Source: Alentia gelatinosa (Eukaryota > Annelida > Polychaeta > Phyllodocida > Polynoidae). From it: a DNA stretch of 64,000 bases. The DNA is taken from NCBI GenBank assembly GCA_950022655.1, contig OX465581.1, positions 33,327,300-33,391,299 of the forward strand, read 5' to 3'. The notes under the pieces were generated by a model, which worked only from the letters and a program-made list of their open reading frames with translations, ran no database searches and was not told the origin of the DNA. How positions within the stretch are numbered: position 1 is the stretch's first letter; each line of letters opens with the position of its first letter. The position numbers and the translations under genes are program-made. Positions 11,411-22,025 of the stretch are shown in pieces.

Positions 11411-13194
11411 AGAATGAGGTCAGTCCAGCTACTATCACTGTGAAGCCAGGAAGGCCCTATTCTATGATCTATACTTTGTATTGATATACGACTAGTAGCA
11501 GTAACGACGTAAGAAGGAGGGTAGAGATATAAAGAACGGCACCCCTTCAACGCATCCTTATGTATATCTTCACAGTTCCCCCACCCTGCCCTCTTACTGT
11601 CAAAGTAGTGTGGGATACCCCTGGGGTCTGTTTAATAAAGAATGAACGATTACTAGGCTGGACGACATGATCTATTTAGCGACAAGGGATCTCGGAGACG
11701 ATCCTCAGTAAATAAATATGGTCTTAGCTGTCATATCCTTCTTCAAAATGTTGTATGATTGACATCGATCTTTTGTTAACGATAGGGGGAAATAGTATCA
11801 ATGAACACCACAGCAGGTGCCACCAAATGATTATCGTTTTGGGATTTATTTTCGTTCCTTGATTATCAAACGGCCCCCATGTTATTCTGTTTCAAGGATT
11901 ATGGGTTGGAAAAAGACTGAGCCTTTTTCTAGCAGTTAACATACTGCTATATTATGAATCGGTGCCGATTCAAGTACTTTGACACCCCAAGAGGACTCTT
12001 AGTGCATGAGCATTTTCAAGGACATGGGCTATAAGTCATCATTCATTAAACAATACGCCCTCCAGAGGTTACTAAACTCCCCATTATCGCCCAGGGTAAA
12101 TACAAGTTCCACTCGCGACTGACTGGGCACACCACGACCACATGAACCACAGTGTCCTTATTTATAATTGGAGAAACTACATATAATTTCGGATTTATAA
12201 GTAGAAATAGCTGAAATTTCTATATCTGGCATCAGAATTTCAATTTGAAGATTTCTGAAAACGGTTAAACTGGATAATTGTGGGTTACGGTTCAAGGGTC
12301 TATCACCAGCGAACACCGGAACTTGTAAACAGACTGAATTTTGGGATACCTCAATAGGGTCTATACCTATGGCCTTACCGTTGAACTTATCGTCCAGGGG
12401 TCTGTTAAATAACTTTTGCCTACGAAGGTACAGGGTATAAAGAAACCTCATATGAGGATTATCTAAGTTCATTTGGTAAGACTATCCTACCTGACTTAAG
12501 ACATCCATAAGTGTTGAATAAAGTTGACCTACATCATCCCTGGTGTTCAGAAAAGGGTACAAGCCTAAATCATTCTTCAGGTCCCAGCATCTGATGGCAT
12601 GACTGTAGGACGCTGACCTTTGTCAAACAATACCTGCTCTAGGGCCATCTGAAGATCATCTATTGTCCTTGATAATTAAATGGACCCCTCGGTGACAGCG
12701 GTCAGCCGAGAAGAAGGTAGGAACCAACACTTACTTTTGCGGTTCAAGTGTAAAGACAATATTCTATGTCTTTTTTTTTATCCAGCCTACGTTTGCACTG
12801 TGAGCGTACTTTGAGGGTACAATATTTACAGTTTTGCCTGGTTCCTTGGTTTAGTCACGTTGATTCTCGTATGGACAACTTCTGACGGGCAGCTCGAGTT
12901 AGTTACCATACAGTGGGGCCATCTGGTGGACCTAACCTTCCATGTGAAGCCCAGGGTTCGTCCATAGTAAGTTCAGTCAAACATCAACAAACATTTATTC
13001 GTGAACACCATGTGCGATATTTCGAGTTGACTGAGTTCTACATTTACATATAGGCCCAAGAAAATTAAATATGAGTTTTGTGTGATAGCCCGGAACTATC
13101 CCATATTTGAGTTACATAACGTATGCAATTATGTGCATGTGCTAAGTAGGGGAGACAGTCACAGGTCTATAGTGCCATACCAGTCAATAGATTT
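11411..13194. other. Unannotated non-coding stretch
   Basis: No gene or repeat family recognised. GGCCATCTGGTGG (12917-12929) matches 12 of 13 positions of the CTCF core consensus. A T-run lies near 12771-12779. The minus-strand frame at 12158-12472 is 104 codons and unrecognised. Confidence 0.5.
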
Positions 13195-13556
13195 CAGTAA
13201 AACCCTGCTTAAGGTGACAACCTCCATTCCGAGCAAAGTGTTCCCTTGAGGTGGATGGGTTAGTAGATTAAGTGAACGGGTTGGCAGGTTAGATGGATGG
13301 GTTGGCAGGATAGGTGGACGGGTGGCAGGATAGGTGGATGGGTTTTTTGCAGGTTAGGTGGATGGGTTGGCAGGTTAGATGGATGGGTGGGCAGGTTAGG
13401 TGGATGGGTTGGCGTGATAGGTGGACGGGAGGCAGGATAGGTGGGTGGGCTGGGAGCTTAAGCGGGGTTGAAATAAACTACATGTGAATAAAGATTTCAG
13501 TTCCGAGTAAATATCCCCTTAAGCGGGGTGTCCCAGCCAGAAGCGGGGTTTTACAG
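13195..13556. mobile_element. TIR element (Tc1/mariner- or pogo-like ends) hosting a minisatellite
   Basis: The left end reads CAGTAAAACCCTGCTTAAGG. The right end, read on the minus strand, begins CTGTAAAACCCCGCTT. This looks like the CAGT..AAACC..CG ends of non-autonomous Tc1/mariner or pogo relatives, a class assignment by inference. A second relation is direct: TTCCGAGCAAAG..CCCTTGAGG (13228-13252) and TTCCGAGTAAAT..CCCTTAAGC (13501-13524) point the same way. AAGCGGGGT occurs three times in the right part. No transposase frame is present, and a TA target duplication is not clear on both sides. Confidence 0.6.
13250..13455 (+). repeat. ~21-bp minisatellite inside the TIR element
   Basis: About nine units of the type GGTTGGCAGGTTAGGTGGATG. 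Variation includes GGCAGGATAGGTGGACGGG subtypes and one unit with a T6 insertion near 13343. It sits wholly between the element's two ends. Confidence 0.9.
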
Positions 13557-15129
13557 TAGTCGTTATATACGAAAGCCCGGCTACAGAATATAGCTACTCT
13601 TTTACTTCCACCCATGTTCACTTTCCAACATAGTGCAGTGGAATGTTTAATGTCCCCGGGGTCGGTGGTTCGGCACAGCAGCTCCATATGCTGTTTATGT
13701 AATACTAATGACAACTGACCGGACAACATGCATTTGGCACATTAGTCATGGGCAATACACCACTGGTAACCCTTGTAAAAACCAACGCAGTCTCCATACA
13801 GATACTTCGACGAATGCAAGTTTTATACGTTTCATTTCCCCTGAGTGAGCTAAACCTTTTTGGTGTTTGTTTTTTTCTAACTGAAAGTTGGCTTCTGTAA
13901 AACTGCCACCATTTACTAAGAAGCACGTCGCACCCACTCGAATTACTGCAAAAAATTAACACGGACCGCCATGATTTACAGTCTCCTTATAAATTTAGTT
14001 TTCGCAAGAGGCGATTTGTTATGGTAATAGACTAATTAACAAATAATTGATGTTGCTGTAACTTGCTAGTTTTTCAAATCTTAATTCACAACCTACCGGT
14101 TTGGTTCATTTGGCAACACGCTAAGAGGCACTGAAAAGAAGTGTTTGTTTTGGATCCATCGCACCCAGCAACACGTAATGATTGGTGGGGGCGTTTGTTG
14201 TACTTTTTCTCAGGTAGCAGATGAGGATTTTTGCCTGCTTTTGATTTTCTTACTCGAGAAGGAAACGGTTGAAAATGTCAGTCGCCAGCCTCAAAGACCA
14301 GCAGATATGCACTTAACACTATGGCTACTTCAGCTCGGCAAATCTGCAAGTAACAACATTTACCCTCAAAATACTAGAAAACTATATATAACTAGATCCA
14401 ATTATACACCCCGACCGTTAGCAGGTTAAAGAGGCATGGTTTCACTGATACATTTTATTAATTAATAACCAGCACTGCCAGAATCTCAGCGTAGTCAATA
14501 AAATTATTTCGGTAATGAAGGGTATATATTTCCATGGGTACTGGATCTGGCCAAAGTCAATGTTCCGATGCAACAAGTCGTTGGGCACAAAGCCCATGTG
14601 TTCATACTTATCTACATGAGGTCGGGTAGGAGCGATACACATATGGCGAATTGCCAGCCGTGTTTGACAGGGGTTCTTGAGCGTGCTCTTCTCGACCTAG
14701 ATGACTTAATTGACATCTCAGACTTGCCAGACTACCGACAATCACCCATCCTATCATTCCCCTCTAGTCCTTGTACGATGGAAATATTTGGAGATTATAC
14801 AGCAGGTGTTAAATCAAGAATGCACATATTTATGAGATCGCCCATCAACGGTCACCTTTTTCCCATTGAGAAAATGTTTCAGTTCACCCATCTGATACAA
14901 TAGGTTATAAATATACGTATACAGGTCACCCATTTGAATACACCGACATTTACTAATGCAGTAACATCTGCTGCTGCCTATTCAGGCGATGCGGGCCCAA
15001 TGTATTACATAAGTGCTACTCTAATAGCGCCATGGCAAGCCGGATACCGTTCCATAGAAATCGGCACTGACCACGATGGTCAGTCAGATCGCCTTCATTT
15101 CACATTATCCGCGTCACAAGTGGACCACC
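13557..15129. other. Unannotated non-coding stretch
   Basis: Overlapping frames at 13478-13962 (minus), 14145-14429 (plus) and 14568-14903 (plus) are short and match no family known to me. No repeat was seen. Confidence 0.5.
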
Positions 15130-15245
15130 ACAATAGTCACGTGACGTGGGCCATCCATTGACCACGTGACCGTGCACCGTCGTCGCGCGCAACCTCCCTC
15201 CTCCATCAGCCACGTGGTCTGACGCTAATGGCGGGAAAGTTGCCG
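15130..15245. promoter_or_regulatory. Promoter-like cluster: three E-boxes and an E2F-type site
   Basis: Palindromic E-boxes CACGTG lie at 15138-15143, 15163-15168 and 15211-15216. The first is fused to a CRE-like half (GTGACGTGG). An E2F-type GGCGGGAAA follows at 15230-15238, with CpG-rich GTCGTCGCGCGC between. CACGTG binds USF/Myc/MITF-class bHLH factors. Dense clustering suggests a promoter or enhancer. No coding exon is evident on either side. Confidence 0.4.
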
Positions 15246-17780
15246 TCGATATCGCTGGGGATGAGAAGGCAATAAGACGAGAAGCCCTTCGCGTTCAAGA
15301 CCATACAACCCAAGTGGCAGGACATTCCAGAATGGAAAAGATACCACCCCTTTCCCAAACCATGCTATCTGCCCTGCCTACCAGAGGGCACCGACCTGGA
15401 CGTCAATCTATGCCCGGATTAGACGAGCATAGGCGGGGGGGGGGGGCACTGCTGGTGCTAGTCTTCAGAGGCTAGCAGGATGTCTTCCCTGCCCGAAGGT
15501 CAAACAAGATGTATACCAGTCCCTTGAACCACCAACGGCGGGGCCCAAACCCTGGTGAGGATAAGTCAGTGCTAGAGTAGTAGCCGTCTGGCCTATACAC
15601 CTGAAGGCTGAGGAAGTTAATATCCTGGCAAGGGATCCTAGGTTGCCCTCTGATTGCCAGACACACACGTGTCAGAAAAGATCCACCAGAGTTGGGGTTA
15701 AATAGGTACAAGCATTCCCTATACATTTACCATTATACATTTGTACCTTCAGTATATTGGTATTGTTTGGGTAAATAATTTGACTCGACCCTTATGGTAA
15801 ATATTTGCTGTCAGACACGGGTGGTAAGCTGGGACACGCCTAGAGTATCATGTAATAGATATCCAGATGATTGGCGGTCACGAGGACAGCCTCATATAGA
15901 AGGTGTCGCCGTTGGATGATCCCCAACCGTGGCAGGTGGTGAGAAAGTGGGGCATAGACGGTTGGATTGGTCTTCTTGACGAACATAAAGGGACCCATCG
16001 GCTGCACTGTAGAAGGGAGGACAGTAAAAACCCCAAGTGTTTGCTGCCATGATGCGGGGTGAAAGGGAAGGGTTACGCCATATCAACCCGATATCGGGAT
16101 AGAACTGTTAGAGAACTTGTGTATCTGAATGTGAGCTCGTGGTTAGTGAGATTAAGGTCGACTGTCTCAAAAATCGAAGAATATGGGTAATAGACATGGT
16201 GAAGTAGAATTTTTATTATTATATACCCTTGTCCGAATGTCTATCAAATACTGCCCGCTGCTAGGGGTGCTGTAATAAAAATGTTCGTGCCCGCTGTGAC
16301 TACGACTTTGTAAGTCATTAAAATGGCGTTTTGAATTATTTTAAGATATATAATAATAAGCAAACGGTTCTCGTTCTCGGCCTGACGTATAAAATCGGCG
16401 ACTGACCTCGAATGATAAACGTTTTGCCCACAGTAAGGACGTTTCCTAATATTACATAAATAACAATTAATTCAGCTTGAGACCTGCCAGAATTTGGCTG
16501 CGCGTTAGTTAACCCCTCACTGAGCCACTGATGAGTACTATTGGACAGTCAGATAGTTTTATCCCTTGCCTTCATCGACCAAGGCTCAGCTGTAATCATC
16601 TGTACTTTCCCTTGCAGGCGACTTCAGCACAGACTATTTTTATCGGACGTACTCTCACTTACAAGATATCCTTTTGTAATTAGACACTCAAATCAAAAGG
16701 TTCATTATCAAGAGCCTTGGCTCGGCTAGTTATTAGCTGAGACGTAGGCCGGGCGTTTGGTGGCAGGGAATTTGCTACCTGTTAGCAGTAGTGTGGTATT
16801 TAGGCGGGGGACGTGGGGAGAGAGGGCGTGTGGCCCACCACCGGTAAATTGCGACGCAGAGGCGATGGTCGTCTGACGTCATTGTGCCATCCATCACGTT
16901 CATCCCATGCCACATTGGACAGTCACGATATGGGAATAGTGATTAAGGCGTACTACATGGGGACATGGTATATATGGGGCAGGTGTACACCGTGTTCAGG
17001 CCCGCCGTGTACTGGGTCATGATGTACCAAAATACATGCATCTAATTTTGTTGTTCTGGATTAAAGATCTTAATGACTACACTTCAGATTGACATGTTTG
17101 TTTTTGTCTCGTCAACATCTTTAGACTATAGGTTCTCTTCATTTCCTTGTTTGAAGAAATATACTCATTTAATTGCTATACTGGACTGATCTATGATCTA
17201 CAATCCTGTGCACTATATCGGCTTAAGCCCACGTTGCAAATTGGCCATTGTATACCATTGTCTCATCCTGTACTGGAGTAAATATAATGGCTTGTGGTGT
17301 AAGAAGAATATCACATTGGTTGAAAGATACTCAAGTTTATGCCAGACTTGACTGTACTGTATGAGAACATGTTGCACTGCGCTATCGATAAGGTGCGCAG
17401 TATAGCTGCGAACTATAAAGTAGTGGCAAAGTGTGTTGTGACATATGGGAACACAATAATGTGATGGATACTTTTTTGGCATACAAGTGTTAATGAACAT
17501 GGCCAACACCCATCTGCCTCGACCTGTTTTGTTCTGGGTATGACACTTCAAAGGCCGACATGTCACTCTATGATTTGGTGTTTCTGCTAATTTGGTGTTT
17601 CCTAATTAACTATGGCGTTGGGTTGCAACTGGACGTGTTTTCTAGGATAGTACAAAGCTGTTGGGTTCCAGGGTCGTACCGCGTTGGTGTATAAATACGC
17701 CTGGAAGTTGAGGTGTCTTCGCGGTAAATAACCTGTATGGCATACTAGTTGCCACCCTAAACGCTGGCTCCGGCGGCGGT
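15246..17780. other. Unannotated stretch with one poly-G tract
   Basis: A G12 run lies at 15435-15446. At 15465-15726 two minus-strand frames overlap over roughly 200 bases and look mildly protein-like, but I recognise no domain. A palindromic CRE TGACGTCA is at 16874-16881. The 117-codon minus frame at 17213-17566 is unrecognised. Confidence 0.45.
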
Positions 17781-18600
17781 TCACTCTGGACCCGACGTCA
17801 CTACTGGGGCACGTATTGCTCTAACTCACAAAACAGAGGTTATTGCCGCCCCTGCCCCACCTGGCTCACCTGCCCGTCCACCGTTGGCCCAGCAGCCTCC
17901 ACCCCAACATTTGTTATCCACATGTTACCGCCATCTTGTTACTCTCAGTTGCCCACCTCACCCCCTCCTAATATCCTCTCACCTGTTGGCAACGTCTCAA
18001 CGCACATCGCCAAACAACGATCTTTCTACACATTGAACTAATCGTGATATTTGAACTATCACTGCCTTTTGGTATATTTCTTGATTTAGTAACCAGGCCC
18101 CTGCCTCTAGTTTCATCACACAATTCCCAACGCCCACCACCATCATCTAACGCGCTCAACATCTCAGTTCTCCCTCTTGGTCTCTCTAACCGTCGAATTC
18201 TGTCGAACTGATGCACGCCTGTTGTTACACGCATGATACCACTTGCGAGAGGCCACACGATGGAAGCTGTTTCGGAGAATTCGCTCACCATGCACTGCCC
18301 TCATCAGAATCTGGGCACCTGCTGATGCCGTCAATAAACATTGCCCTCCAAACATTGTCAGCCCAAATTGCCACCTAGAGGCTGCCAGCTACACCTTCCC
18401 CTCCAGCCTCTACCAGTCGTTGGTTACCCGCAAGACAACTGCCCGCCAGATCCCACCAACATGACACTACACATCTCTAGCTACCACGAGGGCCACCTCC
18501 AGGAGGCACCCCCTCCCTCCCATACCACCTGGAGCTCACGGATTGTGGCCCCTGTCCCGCTTTCCTCCACCCAGTCGGTCGTTGCCGTGACTTACTAATT
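17781..18600 (+). other. C-rich, strand-asymmetric non-coding stretch
   Basis: The plus strand is rich in C and poor in G over much of this span (CCTGCCCCACCTGG, CCTCCACCCCAAC). This creates long frames on both strands at 17968-18598. No clear period. It may be an old decayed C-rich satellite. Confidence 0.4.
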
Positions 18601-18631
18601 TTAAAACCTGGTAACCTGGTACGTTCACACT

Positions 18632-18651
18632 AGGCTACCGTTTAGTAGCCT
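18632..18651. repeat. Short perfect hairpin
   Basis: AGGCTAC (18632-18638) pairs with GTAGCCT (18645-18651) around a 6-base loop. A CTGGTAAC/CTGGTACG near-duplication lies just upstream. Confidence 0.45.
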
Positions 18652-19581
18652 CACTCAAATAAAAAGTCACCAAAATTAGATGTAAAGTAACCTTGAATCT
18701 TAGAGACGTTTTTTGAATTAAAGAAGAATACCTATGAAAGGGTAGTTAAGTAGTAGGAAACAACCTCAGAGGCATGCGTAAGTATCTGTGTGGTAAAAGG
18801 ATGACATTAAAGGTAAATCACATTGAACTTGCCTATACTGCATGAGTCACAATAGCTATGAAGCAGCAAAGGTTATAAAGTTGCAGCTAAGTGTGGAAAA
18901 GGATATCTTTAATGAACGAAGCTGCTCGGGAGAAGTGTTAGGCCAGGCAGCTAATGATAATCAACTGTTATGATGTTAACCATTTTTGGCAAGCCAGACA
19001 ACGTATGGCATGCCAGACCATGCGGAATCAATGAGGTTGCCATCAAAAGCCAAAAGTAGCCCACAGGGAGAACCCCCCAGTGGAACAATTAAACTAAGTG
19101 CAATATGCTGCAATTAGAGTAACAACACGTCGTTTAATCTAGGAGGTTGGTGACATACACGGATATGTAATAACATTAGGACTCGTAAGTAGTCTCTTGG
19201 TGAATCACCTACCCATATTATAAAACCGAATACAATTGGCCGTTAGTAGTCTATATGATTCAAAATAGAACAATACACATCCCTTTAAAAACCGCTCCGT
19301 CTATCTAACAAAGGTACTGCTCGAGGGCCTTAACATTATTATCAGATGAGCTTAGGTATGCTATACCTTTTAGTATTGACGTATGGAAACCTTTCTATGT
19401 TTTTTAAAGTGATTTTTATTTGGTTCAATGAATGATACATTGTTTTTCCAGTCAAATGTAGATCGATTTATGTTATAACATATATATACACAGTTCAAGT
19501 TATGGTATATATAGTGATAGAAAATGATCATCAATGATTAGCGAACCTAATACGAACCTAATACGCCCCCTCCTTCCATCA
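18652..19581. other. Unannotated AT-rich stretch
   Basis: No gene or family recognised. A small palindromic AT patch (TTATGTTATAACATA) lies near 19470. Confidence 0.55.
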
Positions 19582-19612
19582 CTCCCTCCCTCCCTCCCTC
19601 CCTCCCTCCCTC
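19582..19612 (+). repeat. (CCCT)n microsatellite
   Basis: About seven CTCC units form a pure polypyrimidine tract on the plus strand. Confidence 0.9.
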
Positions 19613-19739
19613 TATCCCATCCCTCCTTCTCTTCTCACTATGGATCACTGCTACTTCTTTTGGCAGATGAGCCAGACATAGCGCGGCAGCTACCGGGTGC
19701 TCGGACGGAGGGGGTAATATTGGTATCTTCCCGGTAGAG

Positions 19740-19930
19740 GGCAGCGCGGACGGCGATTCAATCCGCTAAAGCACTTCCCGCCGCCATTACTGCCCCATCC
19801 GAGCTGCCCCCTGTCGGACTGCCCCTGACGACAGACAAACGGGGCAGCGCCATCTGTGGCCGTATCTTACGGCCCAGCCCGTGCGCAGAGGAGACGTAGT
19901 GGCGCCCATCCAGAGAACGGCGAGCTTTCT
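19740..19930. promoter_or_regulatory. CpG-rich patch
   Basis: GC- and CpG-rich (GCAGCGCGGACGGCGA, TTCCCGCCGCCATTAC, GTGGCGCCCATCC). TTCCCGCC is an E2F-type word directly joined to GCCAT, a YY1-like start motif. It could be a promoter on the minus strand, but no exon is recognisable. Confidence 0.3.
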
Positions 19931-21227
19931 TAACATTTAATGGACCGCCTCTTTTTTGGTGTTTTCTTTTTTTCTTTTCAATGACACGCGATTAAACAAC
20001 GGCCACCAGAGACAGACAGTCTCGGGTGGAGTTTGGCAGGAAGGAGATGGGCGAGAGTCGAATTGTCTATTTGCATCCAAATGAAAACTCCCATCCTGTG
20101 ATGCCTCCTCACTCTCAATTTTTCAAGTGCACTATAATTCCAGACGTTTTCCCTCCCCCATTACACGGCGTCACAACAACGTGGAGCTGAGAGGAAATGA
20201 GTGTCCGGGATGTTGGAGGTTCACGTTAAACAATGAACATGAAACTCATAGGCTCCCTCTGTGAGCAGCTCACGTATGACCCACCTTTTTTCTTTTAACT
20301 TTCTATTCAAGTGATGGAAACAAATACAAAGCGCCCAGTATTAGGGCGTTCTTCCTCGTACTTGCGTCAAAAAGAAAAGTGTAAAAATAGTGTACTATAA
20401 GTGGATTAAGTGTAGCTACAGTTTGGCAAGACTTTTTTCAGGAAGTGATCAGTAGCATATATGAAGTTCTTGCAATGCAGGTCATAAGCGAGTGACAGCG
20501 TTGGGGAGCAGCTCAGTATTGGGGTGAAATCCAATGACCTACAGATCGACTCCCCGCAGATGTTATAATCGTTTGTGGAGCCTTGCTGGGAAAGCGAGAC
20601 TCGGATGGGGTGCAATAGGGGCTGGATATAGGGCGATAATGACATACTTCCTGAAGAGGTTTTGGAGGCTTGGTTTTTGAGAAAACATTTCAAATGATTC
20701 TGGGAACCTTAGCCTGCCTCCAATCTTCCTCATTGGTTTGTTATCACTTAGCTACGGTCTTCCATTTTGGTGTAATAAAGGGAATAATAAATTCTTTATA
20801 CACCACTCCCATCGCCGGCGACCTCTGGGTTGCATTTTCGCGTCAGTGTAGCAGCTTGTGGATACAGCGGCCGAAGTTACAAGTTTGAGTTAACACGTAC
20901 AAAGGGGATACATGACGCTGTCGACAGTATGAAGACAACACAAAGGGACCGGGTATATCGGGAACTGGTGTTCGGTGAGTCTACCTGTGAGCTCTAATGT
21001 GTCTTATAGGACGGCTCACCTGTCAATGTCTACATAGTATGACGGCTTAATAGTTATCCATATCTATGCACAGATACAACGATTGGCTGAGGACTGAAAT
21101 ACACACTGATTATACGGAAACATCTTTCTGCTGGTCTACGCCCACACACGTCGGGGTATGGTAGGGGTCGCCATCGACCGGTGGTTGGCACTGAGTGGGA
21201 GGGGTGTGTACAGGCACGTTGACACTC
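19931..21227. other. Unannotated non-coding stretch
   Basis: Nothing recognised. T-rich runs occur at 19950-19978 and 20287-20298. Confidence 0.55.
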
Positions 21228-21245
21228 TGTGTGTGTGTGTGTGTG
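21228..21245 (+). repeat. (GT)n microsatellite
   Basis: Short pure GT dinucleotide run of about nine units. Confidence 0.85.
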
Positions 21246-21981
21246 GCGGGGTTCGGGATGGGGGTGTCACCAAGTACACTCTGCACGCATTCGCAATGAA
21301 ACCGAGGGGCGTCGACCCCAGCATCTCCGTTCCATCATCCCCTCAAGGCGTCGCTACGGTTAAGACGCATCCCTACCTTTGACGGCCAGTTTACAGACGG
21401 GAAGACCGGTCTCTTTGAACGATATCCCTACACCGTGAACGTTATGGAGAAATCATTAGCAGGTTATTAGCAGAGGAAGCAGCGCACTTACCCCAACCCT
21501 TTCCTTCTCACCGCAGACCCTGCCCTTTCTGGGAGGGCCGTCCTTCATCTCACCACCCACACACACGTACACATTGTCGCAGCCGGCCTTGGACGTATCG
21601 ACGTGTTTCCTTCACACGGGCGTCATCCCCCATCTGCACGTCGCACTTGGTGACGCCCACCAACAGTTGACTCCCCTCTTAAATCCCTCGTGCAGAGTCA
21701 ACGTACTTAGTAAAATAAGCTGATTCCGTGGGTATTGTTTACATTTCTTAGTCACATCGATATGTTTTACGAGAGTTGCGTTTGTGGCATCTGCACTTCT
21801 GAGGGGGAATAAACAATGCTTGTGCCCTGAACGTTCTTCAATAACTCAAGAATAGTTCCTGGTCTCTTAATATGTTTTGGGTTCCGAATACAACCCTCAC
21901 CACCTTTGTTGGCTTCTCTCATGGTTCTTAGGTGAAGGGATCGGTTCCGTACTCAAAAATCGATTTGGTAGTAGTTCGTAA
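21246..21981. other. Unannotated non-coding stretch
   Basis: No gene or repeat recognised apart from short CACA runs at about 21559-21568. Confidence 0.5.
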
Positions 21982-22025
21982 GGTATCTGAGCGTGATGTG
22001 AGCGTGTATTCCCATGCTCAATAAA
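21982..22025 (+). repeat. Repeat B, 3'-end fragment
   Basis: GGTATCTGAGCGTG, a partial duplication of GTGAGCGTG, and CCCATGCTCAATAAA match the 3' ends of repeat B at 25356-25383 and 58186-58216. The hairpin GAGCGTG..CATGCTC is kept, with one G:T pair. Sequence further upstream is not obviously related, so only the end seems to survive. Confidence 0.5.

Noticed and set aside
15465..15726. Two overlapping minus frames looking mildly protein-like, perhaps an exon or structured RNA
   Set aside because: No motif known to me (no reverse transcriptase, nuclease or RNase P/SRP landmarks) and no splice context. Cannot be supported.
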